Origin: Archaeoglobales archaeon
Lineage (GTDB): Archaea > Halobacteriota > Archaeoglobi > Archaeoglobales > Archaeoglobaceae
Assembly: GCA_029984855.1 (NCBI GenBank)
Contig: JARQZL010000117.1
Coordinates: 1 to 64,000 of the forward strand
Direction: 5' to 3'
DNA: 64,000 nucleotides
Shown: positions 8,584 through 21,524 of the stretch, piece by piece
Layout: each line of letters begins with the position of its first letter
Position numbering within the stretch: the first letter of the stretch is position 1
Made by a program: the position numbers and the translations under genes
The notes under the pieces: generated by a model
Database searches by the model: none
Told to the model about the DNA's origin: nothing
What the model saw: the letters and a program-made list of their open reading frames with translations, nothing else

Positions 8584-9738
8584 TCAGGTAACGATATCAG
8601 AGAGTCTGCCTTCCTCCAAGGCTCTTTTTATCTCCATCATGCTCAGGTCGAGTGGATCCTCAATTTTGATGCCGTGCTTTATGCTCAGATTCCTCATCTC
8701 TGGCGAGGTTGGGCCCATAGCTGGATCACCGGGAACACGCATCGAGACGTCGAAAACAACAAACTCAAGTTTGGTCTCGTCCTCTGGCGAGTAAGCTATA
8801 GCTCCCTGCAGACCAAACAGGCCAATCAGCCCGGGCGGATATTCAGCTTCGCACGTTCTTATGAACTTCTCTGCAGTTTCATAGACTGACTGCTGCTTGC
8901 TCTCTCTCATTGTAACTCCAAAATGTCCGATTTCCTCGTTCTTAACTGGCACATTTATCTTTAGCTGATCTTTTGCCGGTAGATTAAGGAAGCCCTGGAG
9001 ATTTACCTGTCTTCTATCTCCAAAGCCAACAAAGTCGAAGTCACCGAACGCATTCTTTAAAGCGTAGCTGTGGAAGTTTGCGTTAAATCTTGCACCTAAG
9101 ACATACTCTTCAATCCTTGCCTTTGCAAGACCCTCCTCATCGATCACGCCTGCCTTCAACAGCTCCTCCGCCTGTCTGTGGTAGTCTTCGGGTGAGACGG
9201 CGTAGAAGAAAGCCCTTTCAAGCGGATTCTTTGCCTGCTGGACTTTAACCACAACGAGCCTGTCAATCTCTTCCGGAGAGGAGAACTCCTTCGGAATTCT
9301 CACACCAGCCTTTTTGAGCAGATAGTACTGCCCCCTTTCGTAGTTTCTCTCTTCAGCCCTCAACAAAAAGCGGTTACCGTATACAGGCACTTCAAACTCA
9401 TTTTCTATTCCATCATAGCCAACGTAGACGGCAAAACTCCTGTTCGGTATGAAAACAGTATTCAGCTCTCTCAACTTTTCCTGCACTTCTTCATTTAGCA
9501 TGTCTTTAAAGCTGTCGAGAACTATGATCTCATCATAAAGCCAGCGGTTGTACTTTGTGTACAGCTTATCCCTTCCCTTCTGCACGACTATGGCTGTTTT
9601 GAAGCCCCATGCTTTTGCAGCCATTCCAACTTCCTTTCCTGAATGAGAGCCAAAAATTCCTACTGTCACATCTTTATAGTCTTCAACCAGTTTTCTTGCC
9701 TCTTCCGATATGTCCATCGCCATAGCCATTGCTTTCAT
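8584..9738 (-). CDS. purP: 5-formaminoimidazole-4-carboxamide ribonucleotide synthetase (PurP)
   Basis: VTVGIFGSHSGKEVGMAAKAWGFKTAIVVQKGRDKLYTKY...; ATP-grasp body with FDVSMRVPGDPAMGPTSPEM. Confidence 0.92.
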   Translation of the reverse strand: MKAMAMAMDISEEARKLVEDYKDVTVGIFGSHSGKEVGMAAKAWGFKTAIVVQKGRDKLYTKYNRWLYDEIIVLDSFKDMLNEEVQEKLRELNTVFIPNRSFAVYVGYDGIENEFEVPVYGNRFLLRAEERNYERGQYYLLKKAGVRIPKEFSSPEEIDRLVVVKVQQAKNPLERAFFYAVSPEDYHRQAEELLKAGVIDEEGLAKARIEEYVLGARFNANFHSYALKNAFGDFDFVGFGDRRQVNLQGFLNLPAKDQLKINVPVKNEEIGHFGVTMRESKQQSVYETAEKFIRTCEAEYPPGLIGLFGLQGAIAYSPEDETKLEFVVFDVSMRVPGDPAMGPTSPEMRNLSIKHGIKIEDPLDLSMMEIKRALEEGRLSDIVT

Positions 9739-9773
9739 CGCAAGGTATAAACTCTTTCCGAAAACCTCCTTTT

Positions 9774-10320
9774 GTGTGGACTGAGTACCGGCAGAGCAAG
9801 CTCAGGATACTGGAGGAGGCGAGGCAGAGAGGAGAAGTTGATGGGGATATACTCCCATTACTTGATGCAATAAACAGCATCCCCTCCTATGTAACACTCT
9901 CGAGCTGTTCTGGCAGAGTTGTGGTTATGGACATGCCGGAATTTGGCAGAAAGCTTGAAGCAGAGTTTCTTGGGAAATGGCATCATGGAGTTACAGCTAA
10001 GGAGGTCATTAAAGCGGTTGAAAGGGGCAGGTTTACGACCTGGTTCATGGTACATCCACCAATAATCCATGTTGCATGCAAGAACCTTTACTTTGCGAAC
10101 GAGATAATGCAGGCTGCAAACAGAGCAGGCTTCAAACGGTGTGGCCTGATATCCATCAAAAACAACGTCGTTGAGATAACATCTTTTGAGAGGATGGAAG
10201 TTCCCGTAGCTGTTGAAGGTAAAAGACTCGTGGATGACAGCTCTCTTTGTGTTATGGCGGAAATAGCGAACAGAAAGCTGGAAAGAGCGAAGGAGAAGTT
10301 GGAGAGACTTAAAAAGGAGC

Positions 10321-10340
<20 letters not shown>
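9774..10340 (+). CDS. taw3: tRNA(Phe) wybutosine-pathway methyltransferase Taw3 (Tyw3 family); GTG start proposed at 9774
   Basis: VDGDILPLLDAINSIPSYVTLSSCSGRVVVMD, FTTWFMVHPPIIHVACKNLYFANEIMQAANRAGFKRCGL; the ORF track start at 9729 overlaps purP head-to-head. Confidence 0.88.
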
Positions 10341-13376
<3,036 letters not shown>

Positions 13377-13383
13377 AAAATAC

Positions 13384-14079
13384 CTAAAAGATTTCTTCCC
13401 TCTCGAAGACCTCTATTCCCCTCTCAGTTATACTGTATGGCTTTGGCTTTCTTGAATGCTTGACTCTACGCATTTTAACAACTTCGAGTCCAATCTTTGG
13501 CTCTTCAAGCTCGCTCTCTCTTATGTACTTTAAACATATCGCACCGTCGCATATATACTCAAGCAATCCGTATTTTGAGGCTGTGGGGTTATTCTTATCA
13601 GCTTCGCTTGTTATGAGAGCCGTTATTCCTGCACTCTTCAGAATATCTCTCAGGGTTGCAAGAGCCCTGTATCTTTCTGTCTCGTTGAACAGGGTCTCAA
13701 AAACACTTACTGAATCGATCAGTATTCTGCTTGCATGGAGACTTTTTATAACTTCAGGCAGATCGCTCTTTATCTTCCTCAGAGATTCTTTAACTTCGGC
13801 TGCTTCAAGCCTTGTAATTTCGAGGCCGTAGCTGTACTTCTCAAGTTCCATACCAAAGCCCTTTGCACTCTCAATTATACTCTGCTCATCTTCATCAAAG
13901 CTTATTATTATACAGGTTTCATCGTTTTTTAAACCTTCATATATAAAATGAAGACCAAGTGTTGTTTTCCCGGTTCCATATGACCCGACAACGGCAACTA
14001 TATGTCTCTTTGGAATTCCGCCACCGAGAAGCCTGTCAAGCCCTTCTATTCCTGTAGAGAGATATTCCATACATCTCAC
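13384..14079 (-). CDS. KaiC-like (RadA/RecA superfamily) ATPase
   Basis: STGIEGLDRLLGGGIPKRHIVAVVGSYGTGKTTLGLHFIYEG (Walker A), ASRILIDSVSVFE (Walker B-like). Confidence 0.88.
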   Translation of the reverse strand: MRCMEYLSTGIEGLDRLLGGGIPKRHIVAVVGSYGTGKTTLGLHFIYEGLKNDETCIIISFDEDEQSIIESAKGFGMELEKYSYGLEITRLEAAEVKESLRKIKSDLPEVIKSLHASRILIDSVSVFETLFNETERYRALATLRDILKSAGITALITSEADKNNPTASKYGLLEYICDGAICLKYIRESELEEPKIGLEVVKMRRVKHSRKPKPYSITERGIEVFEREEIF

Positions 14080-14105
14080 CTCGTATACCCATATACTTCA
14101 TATAC

Positions 14106-14885
14106 TCATATAACCCTGACAAACCTCGAAATTGTAAACCCTTCTGCGGGGTCTATTCTTACGCTGTATTTGGCTATTTTGTCTTTTTCAAGCAACGGGA
14201 GGATTCCAAGTAGTTTTCTTATATACATCCACCTTGTTATTGCCTCTTTTTCCGCCTCCCACTCAAAAATGAGGACGCCATCAGCCTGATCGAGCAATTC
14301 CTCCTCATGACTCTTCTCCAGCATATCCTTCGTCAGCAGGGAGAGTAACAGTACGTTTCTTTTTATGCTGAGTTTTCTCAATCCCTTTGTGAGATCAACA
14401 AGATCGCTCCAGCTTATTCTTGTTCTTGTCAGCCTGACGAGGTCGCTGAGTGAATCAAGAAAAATAAGGCTGCCTTCATTCACCTCATCAAAAGCTCCAA
14501 CAAGTTCTGGCAGCAAATCTTTTTCCCCTTCTCCAAGTGATTTCAGACTCGGCCTCTTTTCAGCGACCCATGATATTGGAACGATGCTCCTGCTGAAGTA
14601 AAATTCAACAAAACTCCTGATTTTTATGGAGTCCAGTGCTCCTTCAAGTCTGGCATGAGGAAATGTTAGTTCTATATCCCTCCTGACTTCTTCCGGCGAG
14701 GACGAAATGGAGATATACAGAACATCCCTGGGATACTCCACAGCATTTGCGTTCTTGCAGACCGATGTCAGGGCAAATTCCTTCCCGCCTGCCCCCACTT
14801 CTTCTACAAGAAGAACAAGTCCAGGATGCAATCCTTCACCGATCTGCTTGTCGAAGAACTCTATTCCTGTGGGGATTCTGATCAT
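14106..14885 (-). CDS. KaiC/RecA-superfamily protein with degenerate P-loop
   Basis: IPTGIEFFDKQIGEGLHPGLVLLVEEVGAGGKEFALTSV: KaiC-type opening, but Walker A lacks GKT/S; SLIFLDSLSDLVRL Walker B-like. Confidence 0.7.
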   Translation of the reverse strand: MIRIPTGIEFFDKQIGEGLHPGLVLLVEEVGAGGKEFALTSVCKNANAVEYPRDVLYISISSSPEEVRRDIELTFPHARLEGALDSIKIRSFVEFYFSRSIVPISWVAEKRPSLKSLGEGEKDLLPELVGAFDEVNEGSLIFLDSLSDLVRLTRTRISWSDLVDLTKGLRKLSIKRNVLLLSLLTKDMLEKSHEEELLDQADGVLIFEWEAEKEAITRWMYIRKLLGILPLLEKDKIAKYSVRIDPAEGFTISRFVRVI

Positions 14886-14973
14886 TCTATCACCTTAATA
14901 TCTGGTTTAATATTTATCCTTAAAAAGGTTTTGAGGGGGAAGAGTTATTTAGCTTAATATGCAGTTTTTCAGG

Positions 14974-15744
14974 ATGATCTCAATAGCAATTCCCTCATCG
15001 GCTCTGATAAACGAGAAAGATGAAAAAATTAAGGCATACAAGGTCGGACAGATAGCGAGGGCTGCCGCTATCTTCAGAGTGGGGGAGATAATAATATATC
15101 GCGATCCAAAGCTGGACGAATCAGATTTCATTGCAGACTTGCTTGAGTACCTCGAGACTCCACAGTACCTCAGAAGACATCTCATACCTATCAAGCCAAG
15201 CCTCAGGCATGCAGGTGTTTTGCCACCGCTCCGTATACCGTCTCATGCTCCGAAAGATTTAAAAATCGGTGAAGTAAGGGAGGGCATCATCAGAAAGGTT
15301 GGTCCTGAGGGCACAGCGTGGGTAGATATAGGCGTAAATGCCCTAGCCCTGCTTAAAGGGGTGAAGAAGAAAAGCGGGGCTCGCGTGACCGTCAGGGTCT
15401 GTTCGAAGAAACCGTTGGTGGTGGAAGAAGGCAAACCCGCAGGATACTGGGGGTATAAGGTAAAGAAGGTGGAGCTTGAAGATCTACTTCACCGGAATGT
15501 GGTGGTAGCTTCGAGAAAAGGCTCCATGCCCGGATTGGAGGAGATAACTTCACTTGAAGATCATGTGCTGGTCTTTGGCAGCCCTCAGGAGGGCGTGCAT
15601 GAAATTGCCAGCCGTCTGGGTGTGGAGATAAATGCAAGGTGCTGGAATATAATTCCAAAACAGGGTGTTAAGACGGTAAGACTGGAAGAGGCTGTAACCG
15701 CAGCCCTCGCGATAATAAACTTCCTGAAAGGTGGTATGGAATGA
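14974..15744 (+). CDS. SPOUT-superfamily RNA methyltransferase-like protein (DUF171/COG2106), upstream of rpl3
   Basis: MISIAIPSSALINEKDEKIKAYKVGQIARAAAIFRVGEIIIYRDPKLDE; LEYLETPQYLRRHLIPIKPSLRHAGVLPPL. Confidence 0.82.
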   Translation: MISIAIPSSALINEKDEKIKAYKVGQIARAAAIFRVGEIIIYRDPKLDESDFIADLLEYLETPQYLRRHLIPIKPSLRHAGVLPPLRIPSHAPKDLKIGEVREGIIRKVGPEGTAWVDIGVNALALLKGVKKKSGARVTVRVCSKKPLVVEEGKPAGYWGYKVKKVELEDLLHRNVVVASRKGSMPGLEEITSLEDHVLVFGSPQEGVHEIASRLGVEINARCWNIIPKQGVKTVRLEEAVTAALAIINFLKGGME

Positions 15745-16721
15745 AGGAACACAGGCCAAGAAGAGGATCGCTCGGGTTCTCTCCCCGAAAGAGAGCCAGT
15801 AGCATCGTTCCAAGGATAAGGGCTTGGCCCGAATGCAGCGACACAAGGCTGCTCGGATTTGCCGGTTATAAGGCCGGTATGACTCATGTTGTGATGGTAG
15901 ATGACAGAAGGAACTCCCCGACATACGGGGAAGAAATAGTGATGCCCGTTACAGTAATAGAGACTCCTCCCATGAAGGTGGCAGGAATTAGAGTTTACAG
16001 AAAAACACCCTACGGCCTTCAGATAGCCGGAGAGGTATGGAGTGACAACCTGGATGACCATCTGGCTAAGAGACTCCAATTACCGAGGAAATCCCCGGAT
16101 GTCGACAAACTGAAGGAAATAGAGGATGCTGCTGAAGTTCGCGTTATAACCTACACCCAGCCGTATATGGTCAGTGGAGTGCCCAAAAAAGTTCCGGAGG
16201 TAATGGAGCAGAAGGTTGGTGGCAATTCACTTGAATATGCAATAGAGAAACTTGGAAAAGAGGTTCGGGTTTCTGAGGTGTTCAGAGAGGGTGCCATGAT
16301 CGATGTTTTATCGATCACCAAGGGTAAGGGCTTTCAGGGCCCGGTTAAAAGATGGGGGGTCATAACACTGAATGCAAAACATGCGAGAAGCAGCAAAAGC
16401 CGCAGGGTTGGATGTCTCGGCCCGTGGAGTCCTCACCACATCAGGTGGACGGTTCCGCAGGCAGGGCAGATGGGGTTCCACCAGCGTACTGAATATAACA
16501 AGCGCATAATAAAGATAGGGGAGGACGGCAGTGAGATAACGCCAAACGGTGGTTTTCTGCACTACGGTATTGTAAGGAATGAATATGTCATGGTTGCAGG
16601 AAGTGTTCCGGGTAGCGTGAAGAGACTTGTGCGGATGAGAGATGCGGTAAGACCACCGCAGGTGGGTTTTGAAGGAATCAATCTTATATACGTCAGCACA
16701 ACGTCAAAGCAGGGGAGATGA
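15741..16721 (+). CDS. rpl3: Ribosomal protein uL3
   Basis: PRRGSLGFSPRKRA, TKGKGFQGPVKRWGV, GPWSPHHIRWTVPQAGQMGFHQRTEYNKRI. Confidence 0.98.
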   Translation: MKEHRPRRGSLGFSPRKRASSIVPRIRAWPECSDTRLLGFAGYKAGMTHVVMVDDRRNSPTYGEEIVMPVTVIETPPMKVAGIRVYRKTPYGLQIAGEVWSDNLDDHLAKRLQLPRKSPDVDKLKEIEDAAEVRVITYTQPYMVSGVPKKVPEVMEQKVGGNSLEYAIEKLGKEVRVSEVFREGAMIDVLSITKGKGFQGPVKRWGVITLNAKHARSSKSRRVGCLGPWSPHHIRWTVPQAGQMGFHQRTEYNKRIIKIGEDGSEITPNGGFLHYGIVRNEYVMVAGSVPGSVKRLVRMRDAVRPPQVGFEGINLIYVSTTSKQGR

Positions 16722-17479
16722 TGATGAAGGCACATGTGTTGAACCTCAAGGGAGAGGCGGTTGAGGAAATCGAGCTGCCTGCAGTATTTGAGGAGGAGTA
16801 CCGCCCGGACATAATAAGAAAGGCAGTTCACGCTATCCAGAGCCATCGCAGACAGCCCTATGGCCCCAACCCGCTTTCCGGCACAGATTATGCTGCGGAG
16901 AACTGGGGACCCGGCCATGGGGTTGCAAGAGTACCCAGACTTAAAACAGGAAGGAGAGCCGTAAAGGTTCCGCAAGCGGTCAAAGGCAGGAGAGCGCATC
17001 CACCGAAGCCTCAAAAAGTGTGGTATGAGAAGATAAACAGGAAGGAGATGAGAAAAGCTTTACGTTCTGCAATTGCTGCAAGTGCCATTCCAGACCTTGT
17101 AGCGCAGAGGAACCATATTTTTGATGGTGCACTGCCCAAAGTGATTGTTGATGATTTTGAAAGCATTACGAAAACTAAAGAGGTTGCAGAGGTTTTTGAG
17201 GCTGCGGGTGTTTATGATGATGTCCGGAGAGCTGCAGAGAGAAAGAGAGTGAGGGCAGGAAAGGGCAAGATGAGAGGCAGGCGTTACATCAGAAAGAAGA
17301 GCCCTCTTGTAGTCGTCTCCAGACCATGCAGTGTTATGAATGCTGCAAGAAATTTGCCCGGTGTTGATGTTGTTACTGTAAAGGATCTGAATGTTGAACT
17401 CCTTGCCCCTGGAACACATGCTGGAAGACTCACTCTCTGGACAAAATCTGCCATAGAACTTCTGGAGGGATGGCTATGA
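16718..17479 (+). CDS. rpl4: Ribosomal protein uL4
   Basis: RRQPYGPNPLSGTDYAAENWGPGHGVARVPR. Confidence 0.98.
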   Translation: MMMKAHVLNLKGEAVEEIELPAVFEEEYRPDIIRKAVHAIQSHRRQPYGPNPLSGTDYAAENWGPGHGVARVPRLKTGRRAVKVPQAVKGRRAHPPKPQKVWYEKINRKEMRKALRSAIAASAIPDLVAQRNHIFDGALPKVIVDDFESITKTKEVAEVFEAAGVYDDVRRAAERKRVRAGKGKMRGRRYIRKKSPLVVVSRPCSVMNAARNLPGVDVVTVKDLNVELLAPGTHAGRLTLWTKSAIELLEGWL

Positions 17480-17718
17480 TAAAATGCTTCCTTGTTACGG
17501 AAAAAACAACCGCTGAGCTTGAAAAGAATGTTCTTACAGCCATAGTTGATACAAGAGCTAAGAAGCCGCAGATAGTTAAGGAAATAGAAAAGAAGTTCGG
17601 TGTAGAGGTTGAAAAAGTCAGTACGCTCATAACTCCGAAAGGGGAAAAAAGAGCATATATCAGACTCAAACCGGAGTATTCTGCTGAAGAAATACTCTCG
17701 AAACTTGGAGTATTCTGA
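17470..17718 (+). CDS. rpl23: Ribosomal protein uL23
   Basis: Small basic ORF, VTEKTTAELEKNVLTAIVDTRAKKPQIVKEIEKKFGVEVEKVSTLITPKGEKRAYI, at the canonical position. Confidence 0.97.
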   Translation: MAMIKCFLVTEKTTAELEKNVLTAIVDTRAKKPQIVKEIEKKFGVEVEKVSTLITPKGEKRAYIRLKPEYSAEEILSKLGVF

Positions 17719-17729
17719 GGTGATGTGAT

Positions 17730-18440
17730 ATGGGTAAACGGATAATATCCCAGAACAGAGGAAAAGGGGTGCCGACGTATACTGCTCCATCTCACAGGTA
17801 TAAGGCTGATTTAAGGCACTTAAAATTCAGTGATAGCACAATTGTTGCGAAGGTAGTGGACATAGAACATGATCCTGCGAGGAATACCCCTATTGCCCGT
17901 GTAAAGCTTCCGGATAAAATGCAGTATATAATTGCGACGGAGGGCATGGGAACAGGCGACATAATCGAGGCTGGCCCGAATGCAAGCTTGAAGCCCGGCA
18001 ATATAACGCTTCTTGAGAACATACCTGAAGGTACACCTGTCTGCAACATTGAATCACAGCCAGGAGATGGTGGAAAGTTTGCAAGAGCCAGCGGAATGTT
18101 TGCTCTCGTTATTGCTCACGAGGAAACTCGTGTGCTCGTTCAGATGCCTTCCGGTCAGATGAAGTGGTTCAATCCAAAATGCAGAGCGATGATAGGTGTT
18201 GTTGCTGGAGGAGGCAGAACCGATAAACCATTCGTCAAAGCCGGAAAGAAGTACTACAAGATGAAGGGGAAAGCTGCAAAATGGCCTCGCGTTAGGGGAG
18301 TTGCGATGAATGCCGTTGACCATCCATTTGGTGGAGGCAAACATCAGCATCCAGGAAAGCCCAAGACTGTGGGGAGAAGTGCTCCGCCTGGAAGAAAGGT
18401 TGGTAGCATATCCGCAAGAAGGACAGGAGGGAAGAGGTAG
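17730..18440 (+). CDS. rpl2: Ribosomal protein uL2
   Basis: [54 protein letters not shown]. Confidence 0.98.
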   Translation: MGKRIISQNRGKGVPTYTAPSHRYKADLRHLKFSDSTIVAKVVDIEHDPARNTPIARVKLPDKMQYIIATEGMGTGDIIEAGPNASLKPGNITLLENIPEGTPVCNIESQPGDGGKFARASGMFALVIAHEETRVLVQMPSGQMKWFNPKCRAMIGVVAGGGRTDKPFVKAGKKYYKMKGKAAKWPRVRGVAMNAVDHPFGGGKHQHPGKPKTVGRSAPPGRKVGSISARRTGGKR

Positions 18441-18441
18441 T

Positions 18442-18843
18442 ATGGCGTTGAAGAGCAAGGTTGTCAGGTCAAAGGAGTTCAGATATCGCGGATTCAGTAT
18501 AGATGAACTAAAGCAGATGAGTCTTGAGCAGTTTGCGATGTTGTTACCATCGAGAGAGAGGCGGAAGGTAAAAATGGGCTTCAACGAGCAGGAAGAGAAG
18601 CTCCTCAGGAAGCTCAGAAAGAAGGACTCAGTAAGAACTCACTGCAGGGATATGATAATACTGCCTGAAATGGTCGGCAAAGTTGTGTTTGTTCACAACG
18701 GCAAGGAGTTTGTCAGAGTGGAGATAAAACCTGAAATGCTCGGACACAGGCTTGGCGAGTTCACACTGACGAGAAGATTCGAGAAGCACAGCGGGCCGGG
18801 TGTTGGAGCTACGAGGAGCAGTAAGTATGTACCGCTGAAGTGA
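18442..18843 (+). CDS. rps19: Ribosomal protein uS19
   Basis: [47 protein letters not shown]; start moved to ATG 18442 (ORF track begins upstream inside rpl2). Confidence 0.97.
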   Translation: MALKSKVVRSKEFRYRGFSIDELKQMSLEQFAMLLPSRERRKVKMGFNEQEEKLLRKLRKKDSVRTHCRDMIILPEMVGKVVFVHNGKEFVRVEIKPEMLGHRLGEFTLTRRFEKHSGPGVGATRSSKYVPLK

Positions 18844-18849
18844 TGACAT

Positions 18850-19308
18850 ATGGCGAGAGTATGCTATTCCTACAATCCAGAGGATGAGAGCAGAGCTGCA
18901 AGAGCAATGGGCTACGAGATGCCAGTAAGCTTCAAACATGCGGTTGAAATATGCAGGGAGCTCAAAGGTAGAAAGATAGATGACGCAATACGCTACCTCG
19001 AAGAAGTTGCGAGGGCAAAGAGGGCCATACCATTCAGAAGGTACTACAAGAAGGTTGCTCACAGAAACGTCAACGGCTGGTATGCCGGCAGGTATCCTCA
19101 AAAAGCAGCAAAGAGTATTCTGAAGGTATTGAAGAATCTCGAAGCCAATGCCGAGTACAAAGGACTTGAAAAAGATGAACTTGTAATAACCCATGCACAG
19201 GCGAAAAAAGGCAGAACTCTCAGCAGGCACATACCAAGAGCTTTTGGAAGGTCAACTCCACGTTCCAGGATATACACTACTGTAGAGTTTGTTGCAGAGG
19301 TGCGATAA
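18850..19308 (+). CDS. rpl22: Ribosomal protein uL22
   Basis: ORF in canonical order; GRSTPRSRIYTTVEF C-terminus. Confidence 0.97.
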   Translation: MARVCYSYNPEDESRAARAMGYEMPVSFKHAVEICRELKGRKIDDAIRYLEEVARAKRAIPFRRYYKKVAHRNVNGWYAGRYPQKAAKSILKVLKNLEANAEYKGLEKDELVITHAQAKKGRTLSRHIPRAFGRSTPRSRIYTTVEFVAEVR

Positions 19309-20015
19309 TGGCCATTGAGAGAAAATTTGTTGAAGACAGAATAAAGAAGCTCAGAGTTAAGGAGTGGATGGTTCAGGAAGTACGCAACGCTGGATTTGGA
19401 GGGGTGGATATAACCAGAACTCCGCTTGGTACTCAGATAACTCTGTTTGTAGAAAGACCGGGGCTTGTGATTGGAAAGGGTGGCAGAAGGATTAGAACTC
19501 TCACTGAAAGGCTTAAGGAGTTCGGCATTGAAAATCCTCAGGTCAGCGTTGACGAAATTGAAAAGCCAGAATTTAACGCCCAGCTTATGGCTTCACTGCT
19601 TGCAAGAGCTCTTGAAAGAGGATGGTACTTCAGAAAGGCGGGCTACAGATTCCTCTACAGGATAATGGAGGCGGGAGCGAAAGGATGCGAGATCGAGATA
19701 AGCGGTAAGCTTACAAGTGAGAGAGCACGAAATGAGAAGTTTCTTGCAGGAACCATGGTTCACACAGGCGAACCGGCATGCAGTATAGTCAATCAGGGCT
19801 TTGATGTTGCCGTAAAGAAGCTTGGAGTTCTCGGTGTTACGGTTCGTGTAATCCCGCCCAGCGTTGAGCTGCCTGATGAATTCAGCGTTGTGGATGTTAC
19901 CGCCGGTACCGAGGATAGTGAAGGAGGTAGTGAATCTATTGCGGAGGTTGTAGAGGATGAAAATGAGGGAGATCAGGCAGATGAAAAGGGAGGAGAAACT
20001 CAAAAAGCTGAATGA
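19308..20015 (+). CDS. rps3: Ribosomal protein uS3
   Basis: KH domain VERPGLVIGKGGRRIRTLTERL; acidic C-terminal tail. Confidence 0.98.
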   Translation: MAIERKFVEDRIKKLRVKEWMVQEVRNAGFGGVDITRTPLGTQITLFVERPGLVIGKGGRRIRTLTERLKEFGIENPQVSVDEIEKPEFNAQLMASLLARALERGWYFRKAGYRFLYRIMEAGAKGCEIEISGKLTSERARNEKFLAGTMVHTGEPACSIVNQGFDVAVKKLGVLGVTVRVIPPSVELPDEFSVVDVTAGTEDSEGGSESIAEVVEDENEGDQADEKGGETQKAE

Positions 20016-20154
20016 GCTTGAGATGGATCTTCTCAGACTCAGAACTCTTGCAAGAAGTGGAGGAGCCCTTGAGAATCCCGGGCAGGTAAGAGTAATAAGG
20101 AAAGATATAGCACGCCTGAAGTTTGCGCTATGCCAGGAAGGCTACAGGGTTTAG
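19957..20154 (+). CDS. rpl29: Ribosomal protein uL29
   Basis: MREIRQMKREEKLKKLNELEMDLLRLRTLARSGGALENPGQVRVIRKDIARLK; overlaps rps3 by about 59 nt if the first ATG is used (19963 is an alternative). Confidence 0.95.
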   Translation: MKMREIRQMKREEKLKKLNELEMDLLRLRTLARSGGALENPGQVRVIRKDIARLKFALCQEGYRV

Positions 20155-20429
20155 CCATGGTGCTTGCGGATGAGTGGATAGGGCTGAAGGTGGAGGTAGT
20201 TAAAAGTCCAAATCCCTGTGAAGTTGGAATGAAGGGTATCGTGATGGATGAAACGATGAACATCTTCAGGATAAAAACTGAAAAAAGCTTAAAAACAGTC
20301 GCAAAGAAAGGAAGGGTCTTCAGAGTATGGTATAAAGGAGTGCGCCTTAGAGTTAAAGGGGATCTGATAGCTTTCAGACCTGAAGAAAGAATAAAAAGAG
20401 GAATCATGCTCATCAAGAGAGCAAAATGA
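20130..20429 (+). CDS. rnp1: RNase P protein component 1 (Rpp29/Rnp1)
   Basis: MPGRLQGLAMVLADEWIGLKVEVVKSPNPCEVGMKGIVMDETMNIFRIKTEKSLKTVAKKGRVFRVW. Confidence 0.95.
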   Translation: MPGRLQGLAMVLADEWIGLKVEVVKSPNPCEVGMKGIVMDETMNIFRIKTEKSLKTVAKKGRVFRVWYKGVRLRVKGDLIAFRPEERIKRGIMLIKRAK

Positions 20430-20438
20430 GGTGAGTGT

Positions 20439-20768
20439 ATGAGAGATATTGGTATTGATGTTAAACCTCCGGAAAAGGAGTGCAGTGATAAACACTGTCC
20501 TTTCCATGGAAACTTATCTGTAAGAGGACAGGTATTCAGGGGCAGGGTTGTAAAAACACACGAGAAATCAGCGGTAATTGAAAGAGAGTTGCTTAGATAC
20601 GTGCCGAAGTACGAAAGGTACCTGAAAAAGAGGAGCAAGCTTCACGCCCATAATCCTCCATGTATAGATGCGAGACCGGGGGATGTTGTAACGGTAGCAG
20701 AATGCAGGCCGATAAGCAAGACAAAATCTTTCGTGATAGTGGAGAGGATTGCATATGAAGGGGATTAA
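20439..20768 (+). CDS. rps17: Ribosomal protein uS17
   Basis: [31 protein letters not shown]. Confidence 0.97.
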   Translation: MRDIGIDVKPPEKECSDKHCPFHGNLSVRGQVFRGRVVKTHEKSAVIERELLRYVPKYERYLKKRSKLHAHNPPCIDARPGDVVTVAECRPISKTKSFVIVERIAYEGD

Positions 20769-21156
20769 AGCTCGCATACCTCGAGCCCTGCCAACAGGGG
20801 CCAAACTCGTATGTACCGACAATACGGGAGCAAGAATGCTCAAGATAATCGCAGTTAAAGGCTACAAGGGTGTCCGGAGGAGATATCCTGCAGCAGGAGT
20901 GGGAGACATAGTCGTTGTTTCGGTGAAGAAGGGCACTCCTGAAGTGAGAAAACAGGTGCACTACGCAGTCATAGTGAGGCAGCGTAAGGAGTACCGTCGT
21001 CCGGAAGAGGGCACGAGAGTTAAATTCGAGGATAACGCTGCTGTCATAACCGATGATAAGGGAAATCCCAAGGGAACAGAAATAAGAGGTGCAGTTGCAA
21101 GGGAGGCTGCAGAACGGTTCTCCAAAATTGGTTCCTTGGCAGCCGCTATACTTTGA
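20755..21156 (+). CDS. rpl14: Ribosomal protein uL14
   Basis: [25 protein letters not shown]; start at ATG 20755 (MKGIKA) overlaps the rps17 end. Confidence 0.97.
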   Translation: MKGIKARIPRALPTGAKLVCTDNTGARMLKIIAVKGYKGVRRRYPAAGVGDIVVVSVKKGTPEVRKQVHYAVIVRQRKEYRRPEEGTRVKFEDNAAVITDDKGNPKGTEIRGAVAREAAERFSKIGSLAAAIL

Positions 21157-21172
21157 GGCTTGAGGTGATTGT

Positions 21173-21520
21173 ATGTCCAAACAGCCAAGAAAACAGAGAA
21201 AATGGCTCTACACTTCAAAGCTCCATGAAAGGCATCGCCTATTGCACGCAACTCTCTCCAAAAATTTGAGAAAGAAGTATGGAAAACGCAGCCTGAGAGT
21301 GAGAAAAGGAGACAAGGTAAAGATAATGAGGGGAAAGTTTGCAGGTCAGGAGAGTAGGGTACTGGAGGTTGACATGAAGAGGTGTATTATAAAGTTAGAC
21401 GGTATTACAACATCCAAAGCAGATGGTACTGAGGTGGCAGTTCCAATCCACCCCTCAAATGTCATGATAACCGAGTTGAAGGAAGTTGATGATGTCAGAA
21501 AGAAAATACTGAAGAGGTGA
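21173..21520 (+). CDS. rpl24: Ribosomal protein uL24
   Basis: SLRVRKGDKVKIMRGKFAGQESRVLEV KOW motif. Confidence 0.97.
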   Translation: MSKQPRKQRKWLYTSKLHERHRLLHATLSKNLRKKYGKRSLRVRKGDKVKIMRGKFAGQESRVLEVDMKRCIIKLDGITTSKADGTEVAVPIHPSNVMITELKEVDDVRKKILKR

Positions 21521-21524
21521 AAAA

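Noticed and set aside
8434-8889. 151-aa plus-strand ORF
   Set aside because: Overlaps the Tes-like gene and purP in other frames; no domain signal.
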